DNA from: Mycolicibacter longobardus
Lineage (GTDB): Bacteria; Actinomycetota; Actinomycetes; Mycobacteriales; Mycobacteriaceae
Direction of reading: 5' to 3'
Length of the DNA: 64,000 nucleotides
Assembly: GCF_002102265.1 (NCBI RefSeq)
Contig: NZ_LQPG01000017.1
Coordinates: 124,001-188,000 of the forward strand
Below are positions 8,567 through 16,589 of the stretch, piece after piece. Position 1 is the stretch's first letter. Each line of letters begins with the position of its first letter. The position numbers and the translations under genes were made by a program. The notes under the pieces are model-generated. The model saw only the letters and a program-made list of their open reading frames with translations. It was not told the DNA's origin and did not search any database.

Positions 8567-10132
8567 ATGGAAATTGGCGGTGTGGTGGGCTTTTACTTTC
8601 GGAAGAGTATCAATGTTGGTCCCGTCAGGTTTAACCTTAGTAAATCAGGCCTCGGTGTCAGCACGGGGGTCCGTGGTTTTCGAGTGGGGACGGGACCTCG
8701 AGGAAACTATGTTCACATGGGACGACATGGCGTCTACTACCGAACCTCCCTGGGAAAACTCCTGAACCAAAATTCGGCTCAGAATTTGGAGCTGGAAGAT
8801 TCGAGTTATCATCCCAATGAATTTCTTACCGAAGACGTCATTGGGTCGCAAATAATTCCGCTAGCACCTACGAATTCTGATGATATCGTTGATCAGCTCA
8901 ATGCGGCAGCTCAGACGAGTCGCTGGGGACGGAAGCAAACGGTTGCGTTGTTCTATGACGTGAACGATGCGTCGGCGCAATGGTTCGACGCTTTGGTGCA
9001 GGCGTGGGGTTGGTTGACGGCATGTAATCGACTGTCGCAAGTAGTTGATCGAGGGGATTATGTCACCCTCCGGCAGCAGAAAATGAACGCCGGAGCGACC
9101 GGAGGTGTTTCGCGTCGAACCACGCAAGCAACGGTTTCCGGGCCTCCGCATCTCTCGACCAATATTCACGTCCCCGCGCTGGAAATGGGCGAAACGGGTC
9201 TATATTTTTTACCAGACCGAATTTTGATTCGAGAGGGTAAATGGTACAACACTCTCGGCTATACTGACTTAACGGCGCGGCATTCTACCGTCGAATTTAT
9301 TGAGGATGGATCAGACCGTCTCCCTGCCGATGCGGTCGTGGTCGGGTCCACCTGGCGGTACCTCAATAAAAATGGTGGGCCGGATGGCAGGTTCGCCAAC
9401 AATCAAAAAGTGCCAATCGTACAATACGGAGTTCTCCAACTTGAATCGCGACAGGGCAAGCGGTGGCAGTTCTATACCTCGCAGGTCCAAGCTGCTCAAT
9501 ATATTGCCGAGTTATTATCTCCAGTCGTCGATGATCGGACAACTAGACCACAGGACTCCCGTCCGGCGGAGCCAATAGATATCGGCGCTCTCGCGAAGCA
9601 GATTGATTCTGAAGAATTGACCAGCCAGATTCTGACCGAGATTCATGACTGGACGCCGGGTGTTCCTGTGCGATCCCCTTTCCAGGTCGGTGACAGAGTG
9701 GAATGCAGAACCGCAGGTGAATTATACGATGGTATTGGGACGGTTCGTGCTGCTTCAATATTATTGGATGTGGGTGGCGGCACGCCAACGTACCCAATGT
9801 TTCAAGTTGTACTTGGAGATCCTCAGCGGCCGGATTTGACTGACCCGCAATGGTATTCAGAAATATGCTTGAAGTGGCTTCCGGGCCGCCGAAATAGCGT
9901 CAAGTTCTCGCTCGGGGATCGAGTATTTTGCTACAGCAATGAACACGTGAACGAATATTCGGGAACCGTGGTTGGTATCTCATTGATGGACCACGAGCAA
10001 GGCTGGCAGTATCCCGTTTATTATGTGCTGCTCGATCAACGCGAAGCCACTGGATCGGACCAGAGCAATGCACCCTGGACCAGTTGGCCGAGGCGTGGGT
10101 ATACGGAAGAGAAGCTAACCAGGATTTCCTAG
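8567..10132 (+). CDS. DUF4236 domain protein, AT-rich, probably acquired
   Basis: A 521-residue protein. The N-terminus is a DUF4236 domain (about 6-65: FYFRKSINVGPVRFNLSKSG, then GVRGFRVGTGPRGNYVHM). A central part (about 200-330) with LEMGETGLYFLPDRILIREG and the following beta-rich segment looks like a PH-like module seen in long DUF4236 proteins. The C-terminal third has two SH3/KOW-like beta segments, each opening with GDRV (FQVGDRVECRT and FSLGDRVFCYS). Codon use is markedly richer in A/T third positions (att, aat, tat, tta) than all neighbours, indicating horizontal transfer. Starts at 8561 (GTG) or 8582-8585 (GTG) are also possible. DUF4236 has no assigned function. Confidence 0.8.
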   Translation: MEIGGVVGFYFRKSINVGPVRFNLSKSGLGVSTGVRGFRVGTGPRGNYVHMGRHGVYYRTSLGKLLNQNSAQNLELEDSSYHPNEFLTEDVIGSQIIPLAPTNSDDIVDQLNAAAQTSRWGRKQTVALFYDVNDASAQWFDALVQAWGWLTACNRLSQVVDRGDYVTLRQQKMNAGATGGVSRRTTQATVSGPPHLSTNIHVPALEMGETGLYFLPDRILIREGKWYNTLGYTDLTARHSTVEFIEDGSDRLPADAVVVGSTWRYLNKNGGPDGRFANNQKVPIVQYGVLQLESRQGKRWQFYTSQVQAAQYIAELLSPVVDDRTTRPQDSRPAEPIDIGALAKQIDSEELTSQILTEIHDWTPGVPVRSPFQVGDRVECRTAGELYDGIGTVRAASILLDVGGGTPTYPMFQVVLGDPQRPDLTDPQWYSEICLKWLPGRRNSVKFSLGDRVFCYSNEHVNEYSGTVVGISLMDHEQGWQYPVYYVLLDQREATGSDQSNAPWTSWPRRGYTEEKLTRIS

Positions 10133-10275
10133 ACTTCACTGGGTACTAACCTGGTTTTGGAGACTTGGCCGAGTGCTGGCCGCCGGTTGGAAGCCTCAGT
10201 TCGGCTTACCCAGTTGGGTTCCAAGCGCCGTGTTGCCCCTGGGATTTGATAGGCGGATCCCGTCAGCGCAGGACC

Positions 10276-10926
10276 TTAGAAGCTTGACGCCTTTCCGTAC
10301 ATCCACACGACGATGTCGATGACACGCAGGGGTGTGACCGTTTCAGGTAGGCCCGCGGCGCGGTGAAGTCTGACCGCGTGATTGTGCAGTCGCCGGTTGT
10401 CTGCAAGGAGTGCCTCGCGCATGCCGAACCACAGTCCGCGTGAATCTTTGAGACCGTACTGATCACCGACCACGGAATCGTAGATTGGCACCAGTCGTGG
10501 ACGCTTGCGAGCTAGCAGTTTGCTCGTCGTCACCGGTCCGAAGTGCTTCCAGCGGGCGGTGCCATTGGGACGGCAGAGCTTCCACAATCGATCCGCGGGC
10601 GAGCCTTCTCCGAGGTCGGCGTCGGTTGCATCGACCAAGTCGAGATTGGGACTGATCTGCTTGAGAAGCTCGGCGAACTCTCGGCCAAGATCGGTGTCGA
10701 GGATCTCGATGGATGCCCACGCAGATCCCTGAACTGACAGGGTGTTCAGTGCGAGGAGGTCTGCGGCTGTCACCGTGTTGATCGTCGCCGGATCGTTCCA
10801 CGGATGGCCGAGCGTCTCGAAATGCCAGCCGCTGTAACGTTGATACTGACGGAGCAACTCTACCGCTTGGTCGGCGAACTCTTCTTGCAGAACGGACGGC
10901 ATGCGTAGGGCGGTGTGTCGGATCAT
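10276..10926 (-). CDS. DUF6308 family protein (downstream copy)
   Basis: A 216-residue protein assigned to DUF6308 by its core KHFGPVTTSKLLARKRP followed by LVPIYDSVV (residues 128-153) and the end PLRVIDIVVWMYG. That core resembles a helix-hairpin-helix followed by an Asp, as in OGG-type DNA glycosylases, and also resembles a segment of the OGG-fold protein encoded at 15918-16589. The ATG at 10926 overlaps the stop of the AAA ATPase gene by 4 bp (ATGA), so it is translationally coupled. It is the last gene of the DUF6308-AAA-DUF6308 operon. Enzyme activity is unproven; the DNA-binding idea is inference. Confidence 0.8.
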   Translation of the reverse strand: MIRHTALRMPSVLQEEFADQAVELLRQYQRYSGWHFETLGHPWNDPATINTVTAADLLALNTLSVQGSAWASIEILDTDLGREFAELLKQISPNLDLVDATDADLGEGSPADRLWKLCRPNGTARWKHFGPVTTSKLLARKRPRLVPIYDSVVGDQYGLKDSRGLWFGMREALLADNRRLHNHAVRLHRAAGLPETVTPLRVIDIVVWMYGKASSF

Positions 10927-12020
10927 AGGTACATCCCCAAACTGGTCGATTCTTGCTTTGGAACCGTGCTGATTGGACTGTTGGTGCCAAGTATTTCGTA
11001 CAGTTCCGCGAGCGACGGTTCTGCCGTAGGTGAAGGAACGCCCTCGGGGAGCCAGGCGCGTGCCTGCCGCGGGTTGAACTTCTGGAACCCGACTTCAGCT
11101 AGGCAACGACCGGGCCGGGTGAGCGCGGGATGTAGTTTGCTGATGTCCTCGTTGGTGGTCAACAAGACGATGCTCCGCATCCCCTGTCCCAGGATTCCGT
11201 CGGTCACATTGAGGAGTCGCCCCAAAGCTGCGCCGGCATCTCGGCGCGCCGTCACCCGGAGATACTCATCGGTGTCTTCCGCGATGACGAGCTGCCACCG
11301 AGGCTCGTCCTCACTGTCGGAAGATCTGACGCACATCACCTCCAAGAGGTACCCGGCATCACGGAACATTTGCTCGGGGTCGACGACATACACAGTGTCA
11401 CACCACGGTTGCCATTTCCGGGCAAGTGCGCGAAGTGCGGTGCTTTTTCCGGTGCCCGGAGGACCATGCCACAACACCAGGCGCCCGCTCGAACCGGGCC
11501 CTTCGAGTTCCATCAGATCAGCGAGCCGTCCACTGACGTCGGTGGGGTAGTTGCGGTGTATTTCGTCCCAGCACGGCGCTTCGATATCGCTTTGTCGGAC
11601 GCTGACGCCATGATCCGTGGCAGCGACCATCTTCAATGTGACAGTGTCCGGTGATCGGGGCTTTTGGGATTGAGCGGTGAGAGCTTCCGAGATATCGTCG
11701 GCACGTTTCATACAATCGGCGCTGACCTCGACTAAGACCGGCTGGCTTCTGCGGAAATCGAGTAGAACGCTCGCATCTTCAGTCCGTGCCAAGATTTGTG
11801 TCGAACGGTCACTTTGCCAGCGCCGCTCAATTAGCAGATCGGCGGGTAGATGAAGCGTTGATTCGGTGGCTCGCATTACTCTCACAGACCGGACAAATGG
11901 CTGCGTGCCATCCAAGACATGGGTAAGGAACGCAGCTTCCATCGTTTGGTCTTGGCCGTTGAATTCTCTGAACTCATGACGCGCCCCGCCGACCGGGATG
12001 GCGAGCGGTATATTTCCCAT
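10923..12020 (-). CDS. AAA family ATPase with DUF5925-type N-terminus
   Basis: A 365-residue AAA+ ATPase. The first 175 residues match the DUF5925-like region of actinobacterial AAA proteins. The ATPase core follows: Walker A GPPGTGKST (186-194), Walker B WQLVIAEDTDEYL (242-254), a GLLDG-like loop LLNVTDGILGQG, sensor 1 LLTTNED (N290), and the arginine finger region LTRPGRCLAEV (300-310). All catalytic residues appear intact. ATG at 12020 shares one base with the TAA of the upstream DUF6308 gene (TAATG), and its own stop overlaps the next DUF6308 start by 4 bp. It probably remodels or powers the two flanking DUF6308 proteins. No known system is matched. Confidence 0.88.
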   Translation of the reverse strand: MGNIPLAIPVGGARHEFREFNGQDQTMEAAFLTHVLDGTQPFVRSVRVMRATESTLHLPADLLIERRWQSDRSTQILARTEDASVLLDFRRSQPVLVEVSADCMKRADDISEALTAQSQKPRSPDTVTLKMVAATDHGVSVRQSDIEAPCWDEIHRNYPTDVSGRLADLMELEGPGSSGRLVLWHGPPGTGKSTALRALARKWQPWCDTVYVVDPEQMFRDAGYLLEVMCVRSSDSEDEPRWQLVIAEDTDEYLRVTARRDAGAALGRLLNVTDGILGQGMRSIVLLTTNEDISKLHPALTRPGRCLAEVGFQKFNPRQARAWLPEGVPSPTAEPSLAELYEILGTNSPISTVPKQESTSLGMYL

Positions 12021-12655
12021 TATTGGTTACCGTCCATCCACACAGCGATGTCCAGAATCCGGAGTGCACTGACGGAAACACCGGACTCGGTGCGGACATA
12101 GTTCGCCCACGCGCTCACTACACCACCGGCTGGCCCCTGCAGGTCCATCTTGATTTCGCGCAGTAGCCGCGGCCATGCGGATTCTGCACGCCGTTCGCCG
12201 GTCAGTGGCCTGTAGTGGTTGATGACGTGCCGGTCAATGAGAGGGATAAGTTGAGGTCGCTTGCGGTGCAGGACCTTCGTTAGGAGTGTCAGATGTGGCG
12301 CCGATCCCCATTCCGCCAGCGCCGCTAGATGGATCAGAACATCGTCGTCCGCCTTTTGCAGCGGTACGTCAGAAGGAACTTCGCTAAGCCATGCCTGAAT
12401 CCCCTCGCGTTGCTCCACGAAGAATGCGAGGTCGCTCCGGCTAATCCCAGGATGAAGGGCCGCGGTGCTCAGCACATCAACCGGTGTCACCCGGGCGGGG
12501 TCAGTTGCGATCGCGTCGTAGTACGCGAAGGCCCACGTCTCCGGTGGTCCGCCGCTCCACGGGAGTCCGCAATACCGGCGGACCTGTTCGAGGGCGTCTT
12601 TCAAGTGTCGTCCCCCGAGGACAAGCTCGGGGACTGCTGAACACGTTGACATCAT
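12020..12655 (-). CDS. DUF6308 family protein (upstream copy)
   Basis: A 211-residue protein of the DUF6308 type, distantly related to the copy at 10276-10926. The shared core is APHLTLLTKVLHRKRP with LIPLIDRHV (about 119-144), and it ends ALRILDIAVWMDG, the same ending as its sister. The glycine pair of the sister's hairpin (FGP) is replaced here by SAPHL, so one copy may be structural. ATG at 12655 has GGAG three bases upstream (or ATG 12652 with better spacing); a GTG at 12727 would add 24 residues with no ribosome site. Its stop overlaps the AAA ATPase start. It is the first structural gene after the XRE regulator. Confidence 0.75.
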   Translation of the reverse strand: MMSTCSAVPELVLGGRHLKDALEQVRRYCGLPWSGGPPETWAFAYYDAIATDPARVTPVDVLSTAALHPGISRSDLAFFVEQREGIQAWLSEVPSDVPLQKADDDVLIHLAALAEWGSAPHLTLLTKVLHRKRPQLIPLIDRHVINHYRPLTGERRAESAWPRLLREIKMDLQGPAGGVVSAWANYVRTESGVSVSALRILDIAVWMDGNQ

Positions 12656-12826
12656 CTTCTCCGTTCTCTGCGGCCTCCCGTCCGGGAGCGCCCAGGTAAC
12701 ACGGAAGCTAGCAGCGGGCTCCGACACTGCCGAGGTTATTCGGGGCTTCGGTACCCGCCTGACGGTCTGAATCTCGACCTCGCCGGTCGGCTGAATGGTC
12801 GTAGGACCGGCCCGGTGGACCTGTTC

Positions 12827-13141
12827 CTACGACTCTTGCATGAGTTCGCTGACGGGAACCCCAAGCGCATCGGCTAAGTCGAACAGGCGCTCGTATAGCA
12901 GGCTGCGCCGACCGTGCTCTACGTCGATCAAGACGTTGCGGGTAACGCCAGACCTCAACGCCAATGCTTCCTGGGTGAGGCCGAGTTCGATTCGCAGCGT
13001 GCGGATTCGGGTCCCGACGTCCATGCGCCGCCGCGCCCATGCGGCGGCCTGCTCAGGATCAGTCTGTCCGGGGCGCGTGGGCACCTGTACCACTAACCGA
13101 CCAATGGTCGCGTTTGTCTGCCCTACTAGTGTTACATTCAT
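12827..13141 (-). CDS. XRE family helix-turn-helix regulator
   Basis: A 104-residue protein with a C-terminal Cro/CI-type HTH. The HTH runs from about residue 42 to 100: RIRTLRIELGLTQEALALRS, then GVTRNVLIDVEHGRRS and LYERLFDLADALGVPVSEL. The N-terminal 40 residues are poorly structured. The ATG at 13141 is 69 bp from the divergent PGRS gene start. It reads in the same direction as the DUF6308-AAA-DUF6308 genes, 171 bp upstream of them, and is the natural candidate for their regulator and possibly for the PGRS-OGG pair. Small XRE regulators commonly sit at the head of phage-defence and mobile modules. Confidence 0.88.
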   Translation of the reverse strand: MNVTLVGQTNATIGRLVVQVPTRPGQTDPEQAAAWARRRMDVGTRIRTLRIELGLTQEALALRSGVTRNVLIDVEHGRRSLLYERLFDLADALGVPVSELMQES

Positions 13142-13210
13142 CGGACTTGTGGTGGCTCTCTGAGGATTGCCGCAGCTAAAGCCAAGGGTTCTCGGGGAAG
13201 GCCATTTTCG

Positions 13211-15904
13211 ATGAGTCGTCGTAACGGGCAGCGTTGCCCTGGGGTGGGCAAGGCAGCTTCGCGTGCATCGGGTGCCGTTGGTGCGCTGGGTGCGTTCTTG
13301 GCGCTCGGGGTGGCTCCGGTGGCGGTCGCGCCGGCTGCGCAGGCCGACGACTTCGACTGGTTCGTCGATCTGTTGGGTTCGGCCGAGTGGGGTTCGGCCG
13401 AGGCGTCGATGGCGCCGGCAACCGATCCGGAGTGGAACCCGGACTTCATGGCCGATCTGTACAACTCGTGGTTCTACATGCCGATCCATGCGTTGCAGAA
13501 GAGCTGGATCGACAGTGAGTTCGGGGCGTGGGTCAACGACAACCTGATCAATCCGTTGCCGCAATTGCTGTTCGGGCAGGACCTGATTGGCAACGGCGCT
13601 GACGGTATCGATGGCGGCACCTTGGCCGAGGCGGCCGGTGGCAACGGCGGGCTGTGGTTCGGCGACGGCGGCGCCGGCGGTACCAGCGCGGATGGCATTG
13701 GCGGCGCGGGTGGCTCGGCGCTGGGTGCGTTCGGCAATGGCGGTGCTGGTGGCGCCGGCCTTGACGGAGGTTACGGCGGTGACGGAGGCTCCGGCGGCTG
13801 GCTGATGGGCATCGGCGGCGCCGGTGGGGCCGGCGGGACCGGGCTATCGGGTCTCGCCGGTGGTGAAGGCGGCGTCGGTGGTGCTGGCATAGGCATGTTG
13901 TTCGGCAACGGTGGCGCCGGGGGCGCGGGTGGTCGCGGCGGCGCGGGCGCTGCCGGTGAGTCCGGGGGCACTGGTGTCGATGGCGGTAACGGCGGTGCTG
14001 GTGGCATCGGTGGCAACGGTGGCGCCGGCGGTCGGGGAGCCTGGCTGTTGGGCTCGGGCGGTAACGGTGGCAACGCCGGTGTAGGTGGCGTGGGCGGCAA
14101 TGGCGGCACCGGCGGGAACGGCCAGGACGCGGCTATAGCTGGTGGTGTCGGCGGCAATGCCGGTGATGGCGGAAACGGTGGTACGGGTGGCGCCGGAGGC
14201 ACTTTTGGTGGCGTCGGTGGCGCCAGCGGCCTACTCGGAGCAGCAGGCAGCAGGGGGAGCACAGGTCACGGCGGAGACGGTGGTAACGCCGGGGTCGGTG
14301 GTAACGGCGGGACGGGTGGCGCTGGCGACGCGGTGAATGTCGATGGCGGTGTCGGCGGACATGGTGGTGACGCGGGTAGCGCGGGTGCTGGCGGTGCGGC
14401 TGGTGGTCCTGGTGGCGTGGCTGGTGCAGCTGGTGTGGAGGCTACTAGCGGCGGTAACGGTGGAACCGGTGGCGCTGGGTTTAATGCCACGAGCACTGGT
14501 GCATCGGGCGGGAACGGCGGCAACGGCGGTGCGGCTGGTTCGGTGGGCAACGGCGGCCAAGGGGGTGAGGGTGGTCGCGGAGGCCCTGGAGCAGCCAGCG
14601 TTGACATCGCTACTCCGGGAGGTGCCGGAGGTACCGGAGGAATCGGAGGCGATGGCGGGCTGGGAGGCTCGATCATGGGCGACGGCGGTCGCGGGGGAAC
14701 TGGCGGCATGGGCGGGGTCGGCGGCACCGGCGCAACCGGCGCAGATGGGGCCGCGGCTACCACCCCGAACGGTTCTGGTGAGGACGGCGGATCGGGCGGT
14801 GCAGGGGGCACTGGCGGAAACGGTGGCATCGGCGGCAAGGGCGGCGCGGCCCTCGGCTCAGGAGCCGAAGGCCTCGACGGTGACGGTGGCGTCGGCGGTG
14901 CCGGGGGAACGGGCGGCACCGGTGGCAACGGCGGCCGCGGTGCTGACGGCTCACAGTGGCCCGATTACACACGCTTGACGGGCGGTACCGGTGGCACAGG
15001 CGGGACTGGCGGAGTAGGTGGAGTGGGTGGCAAGGGCGGTGCAGCCTTCGGTACGGGCGGCAGCGGCCGGGACGGCGACGGCGGAGTTGGCGGTACTGGA
15101 GGCAATGGCGCTGCTGGCGGCAATGGCGTCAGTGACCCCGGCAACTTGTCCCAAGCCCCGGGTGGCAGAGGTGGAAACGCAGGAAACGGGGGCACCGGAG
15201 GCCTTGGGTTGGGGTCTGGCAACGGTGGCGATGGCGGATCCGCCGGGCAGGCTGGCGCAGGCGGCGATGGTGGCGCGATCGGGACAATTGATAGTTGGGG
15301 AGGTCAAGGTGGGTTTGGTGGCCGCGGAGGAGACGGCGGTGCGGCAGTAGGGTCCGGTAACGGAGGTAACGGCGGTGCGGGCAGCGCCGGAGGAGTTGGC
15401 GGAAACGGTGGAAATGGCCTGACAAACCACCCTGGCTCAAGTGGTGGTACGGGTGGTATCGGCGGCTACGGCGGGAATGGCGGCGACGCTGCGGGATCCG
15501 GTCGCGGCGGCAATGGTGGGCAGGGCGGTTCGGGTGGTGTCGGAGGTACCGGAGGTACCGGCGCTAACGGAGACGACCCAGGCCTTTGGACGCCGTACGG
15601 CGGGCAAGGCGGTTATGGCGGCACGGGCGGAACCGGCGGTGCCGGTGGCAACTCTGCTATGGGTACCGGCGGCAATGGTGGCGACGCGGGCAGCGGTGGA
15701 CAGGGGGGTAAGGGCGGCAACGGTGGGAACGGCGCCGACGGGATCCCGGCCGGACCCGCTGGCGGAGCTGGCTACGGTGGCTACGGCGGCGGTGGTGGAA
15801 CCGGCGGACCGGCTGGATCTCCGGGCGGCAGTGATGGCAAGGCCGGGACGTCCGGCGGGAGCGGCCAATTTGGTCTGCCGGGCAAGCCGGGCATCCCCGG
15901 TTAG
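13211..15904 (+). CDS. PGRS repeat-containing protein without PE domain
   Basis: An 897-residue exported protein. It lacks the N-terminal PE domain of PE_PGRS proteins and instead starts with a long signal peptide (MSRRNGQRCPGVGKAASRAS, a hydrophobic ALGAFLALGVAPVAVAPAA and an AQA|DD cleavage near residue 46). Residues 47-135 form a short acidic/aromatic domain that ends with LLFGQDLIGNGADG, the linker usually found before PGRS. From about 139 to the end it is Gly-Gly-X repeats rich in GGNGG and GGAGG, predicted to form PGII sandwich/parallel beta structures with calcium-binding potential. ATG 13211 has GGGGAAGG upstream. The stop overlaps the ribosome site of the following OGG-fold gene. Confidence 0.92.
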   Translation: MSRRNGQRCPGVGKAASRASGAVGALGAFLALGVAPVAVAPAAQADDFDWFVDLLGSAEWGSAEASMAPATDPEWNPDFMADLYNSWFYMPIHALQKSWIDSEFGAWVNDNLINPLPQLLFGQDLIGNGADGIDGGTLAEAAGGNGGLWFGDGGAGGTSADGIGGAGGSALGAFGNGGAGGAGLDGGYGGDGGSGGWLMGIGGAGGAGGTGLSGLAGGEGGVGGAGIGMLFGNGGAGGAGGRGGAGAAGESGGTGVDGGNGGAGGIGGNGGAGGRGAWLLGSGGNGGNAGVGGVGGNGGTGGNGQDAAIAGGVGGNAGDGGNGGTGGAGGTFGGVGGASGLLGAAGSRGSTGHGGDGGNAGVGGNGGTGGAGDAVNVDGGVGGHGGDAGSAGAGGAAGGPGGVAGAAGVEATSGGNGGTGGAGFNATSTGASGGNGGNGGAAGSVGNGGQGGEGGRGGPGAASVDIATPGGAGGTGGIGGDGGLGGSIMGDGGRGGTGGMGGVGGTGATGADGAAATTPNGSGEDGGSGGAGGTGGNGGIGGKGGAALGSGAEGLDGDGGVGGAGGTGGTGGNGGRGADGSQWPDYTRLTGGTGGTGGTGGVGGVGGKGGAAFGTGGSGRDGDGGVGGTGGNGAAGGNGVSDPGNLSQAPGGRGGNAGNGGTGGLGLGSGNGGDGGSAGQAGAGGDGGAIGTIDSWGGQGGFGGRGGDGGAAVGSGNGGNGGAGSAGGVGGNGGNGLTNHPGSSGGTGGIGGYGGNGGDAAGSGRGGNGGQGGSGGVGGTGGTGANGDDPGLWTPYGGQGGYGGTGGTGGAGGNSAMGTGGNGGDAGSGGQGGKGGNGGNGADGIPAGPAGGAGYGGYGGGGGTGGPAGSPGGSDGKAGTSGGSGQFGLPGKPGIPG
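13625..15900 (+). repeat. PGRS polymorphic GC-rich repeat array (coding)
   Basis: About 2.3 kb of degenerate 9-bp units of the ggcggcaac / ggtggcgcc type encode the Gly-Gly-X repeats of the PGRS protein. Such tracts recombine and slip easily, so length polymorphism between isolates and assembly error are both possible here. Confidence 0.9.
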
Positions 15905-15917
15905 GAGGCTCAGAACC

Positions 15918-16589
15918 TTGACAGCTATCGGAGGCACCGACACCGAGGAGCGTCCGTACTCCAACTGGGCGAAGTACCGATCGGAGTGGTGGACACGCTA
16001 TTTCACCGGTGAGCTCGCGCATTTCTGGCCGCCGAGGCTGGATCAGCTGGAGCTCGGCGATGGCGGCTATCGATGGATTTCCCGTGATGACGTGTTCAGC
16101 ATCGCGGCCACCGAATCCGAACACCGCGAGCTGCACACCGCCGTCGCCGCCTACGTCTGGGGGCTGGGTAAGAACGCGTATTCCATTGGGCGGATGGTTC
16201 GGGCGTTCACCACCAACGCCGAAACGGTCGAGGAGAACCTGCGGAAAGCCGCGGCGATCCAGGCCACCGAGGGAGCGGTCGCTGCCTACGCAGCGATGCT
16301 GCCGGGTGGGGTCGCTAGGACAAAGCACATGGGTCCGGCTTACTTCACCAAGTTCCTGTTCTTCGTAGGCGGGCGCAACCCGGCCGGTGATGGGCTGCGC
16401 CCGCTGGTGCTCGACAGCCGCGTAGCCACGGCGCTGCGGGCTCGCGGCATCTTCGACTCGAACGTCGGCAACGACAGCTGGCCCAGCGAGCTGTACCGGC
16501 GCTACCTGAACTACTGCCAGGAGCAGAACCCGAACGACCCGGAGGCCGTGGAGGCCGAGCTGTTCACTGAGGGTCGTGCCGCGGATTGA
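15918..16589 (+). CDS. OGG-fold (8-oxoguanine DNA glycosylase-like) protein
   Basis: A 223-residue protein whose second half has the OGG/helix-hairpin-helix signature HMGPAYFTKFLFFVGG (residues 137-152) followed by RPLVLDSRVA (161-170). The spacing fits the hairpin and following Asp of OGG-type glycosylases, and it recalls the Pfam OGG family. A catalytic lysine cannot be assigned with confidence. Start is TTG at 15918: an AGGAGG lies 9-14 nt upstream and overlaps the end of the PGRS gene, giving tight translational coupling. No ATG or GTG fits as well. The 3' end overlaps the convergent ATPase gene by 26 bp. Role in DNA repair or defence is inference. Confidence 0.78.
   Translation: MTAIGGTDTEERPYSNWAKYRSEWWTRYFTGELAHFWPPRLDQLELGDGGYRWISRDDVFSIAATESEHRELHTAVAAYVWGLGKNAYSIGRMVRAFTTNAETVEENLRKAAAIQATEGAVAAYAAMLPGGVARTKHMGPAYFTKFLFFVGGRNPAGDGLRPLVLDSRVATALRARGIFDSNVGNDSWPSELYRRYLNYCQEQNPNDPEAVEAELFTEGRAAD

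Noticed and set aside
14266-14928. Proline-rich minus-strand reading frames opposite the PGRS array
   Set aside because: Proline runs are the reverse complement of Gly codons (GGC/GGT), not a real gene.
13211-15904. Regular short repeats as a possible CRISPR array
   Set aside because: They are degenerate 9-bp coding units of a PGRS protein with no conserved spacer/repeat structure and no cas genes nearby.
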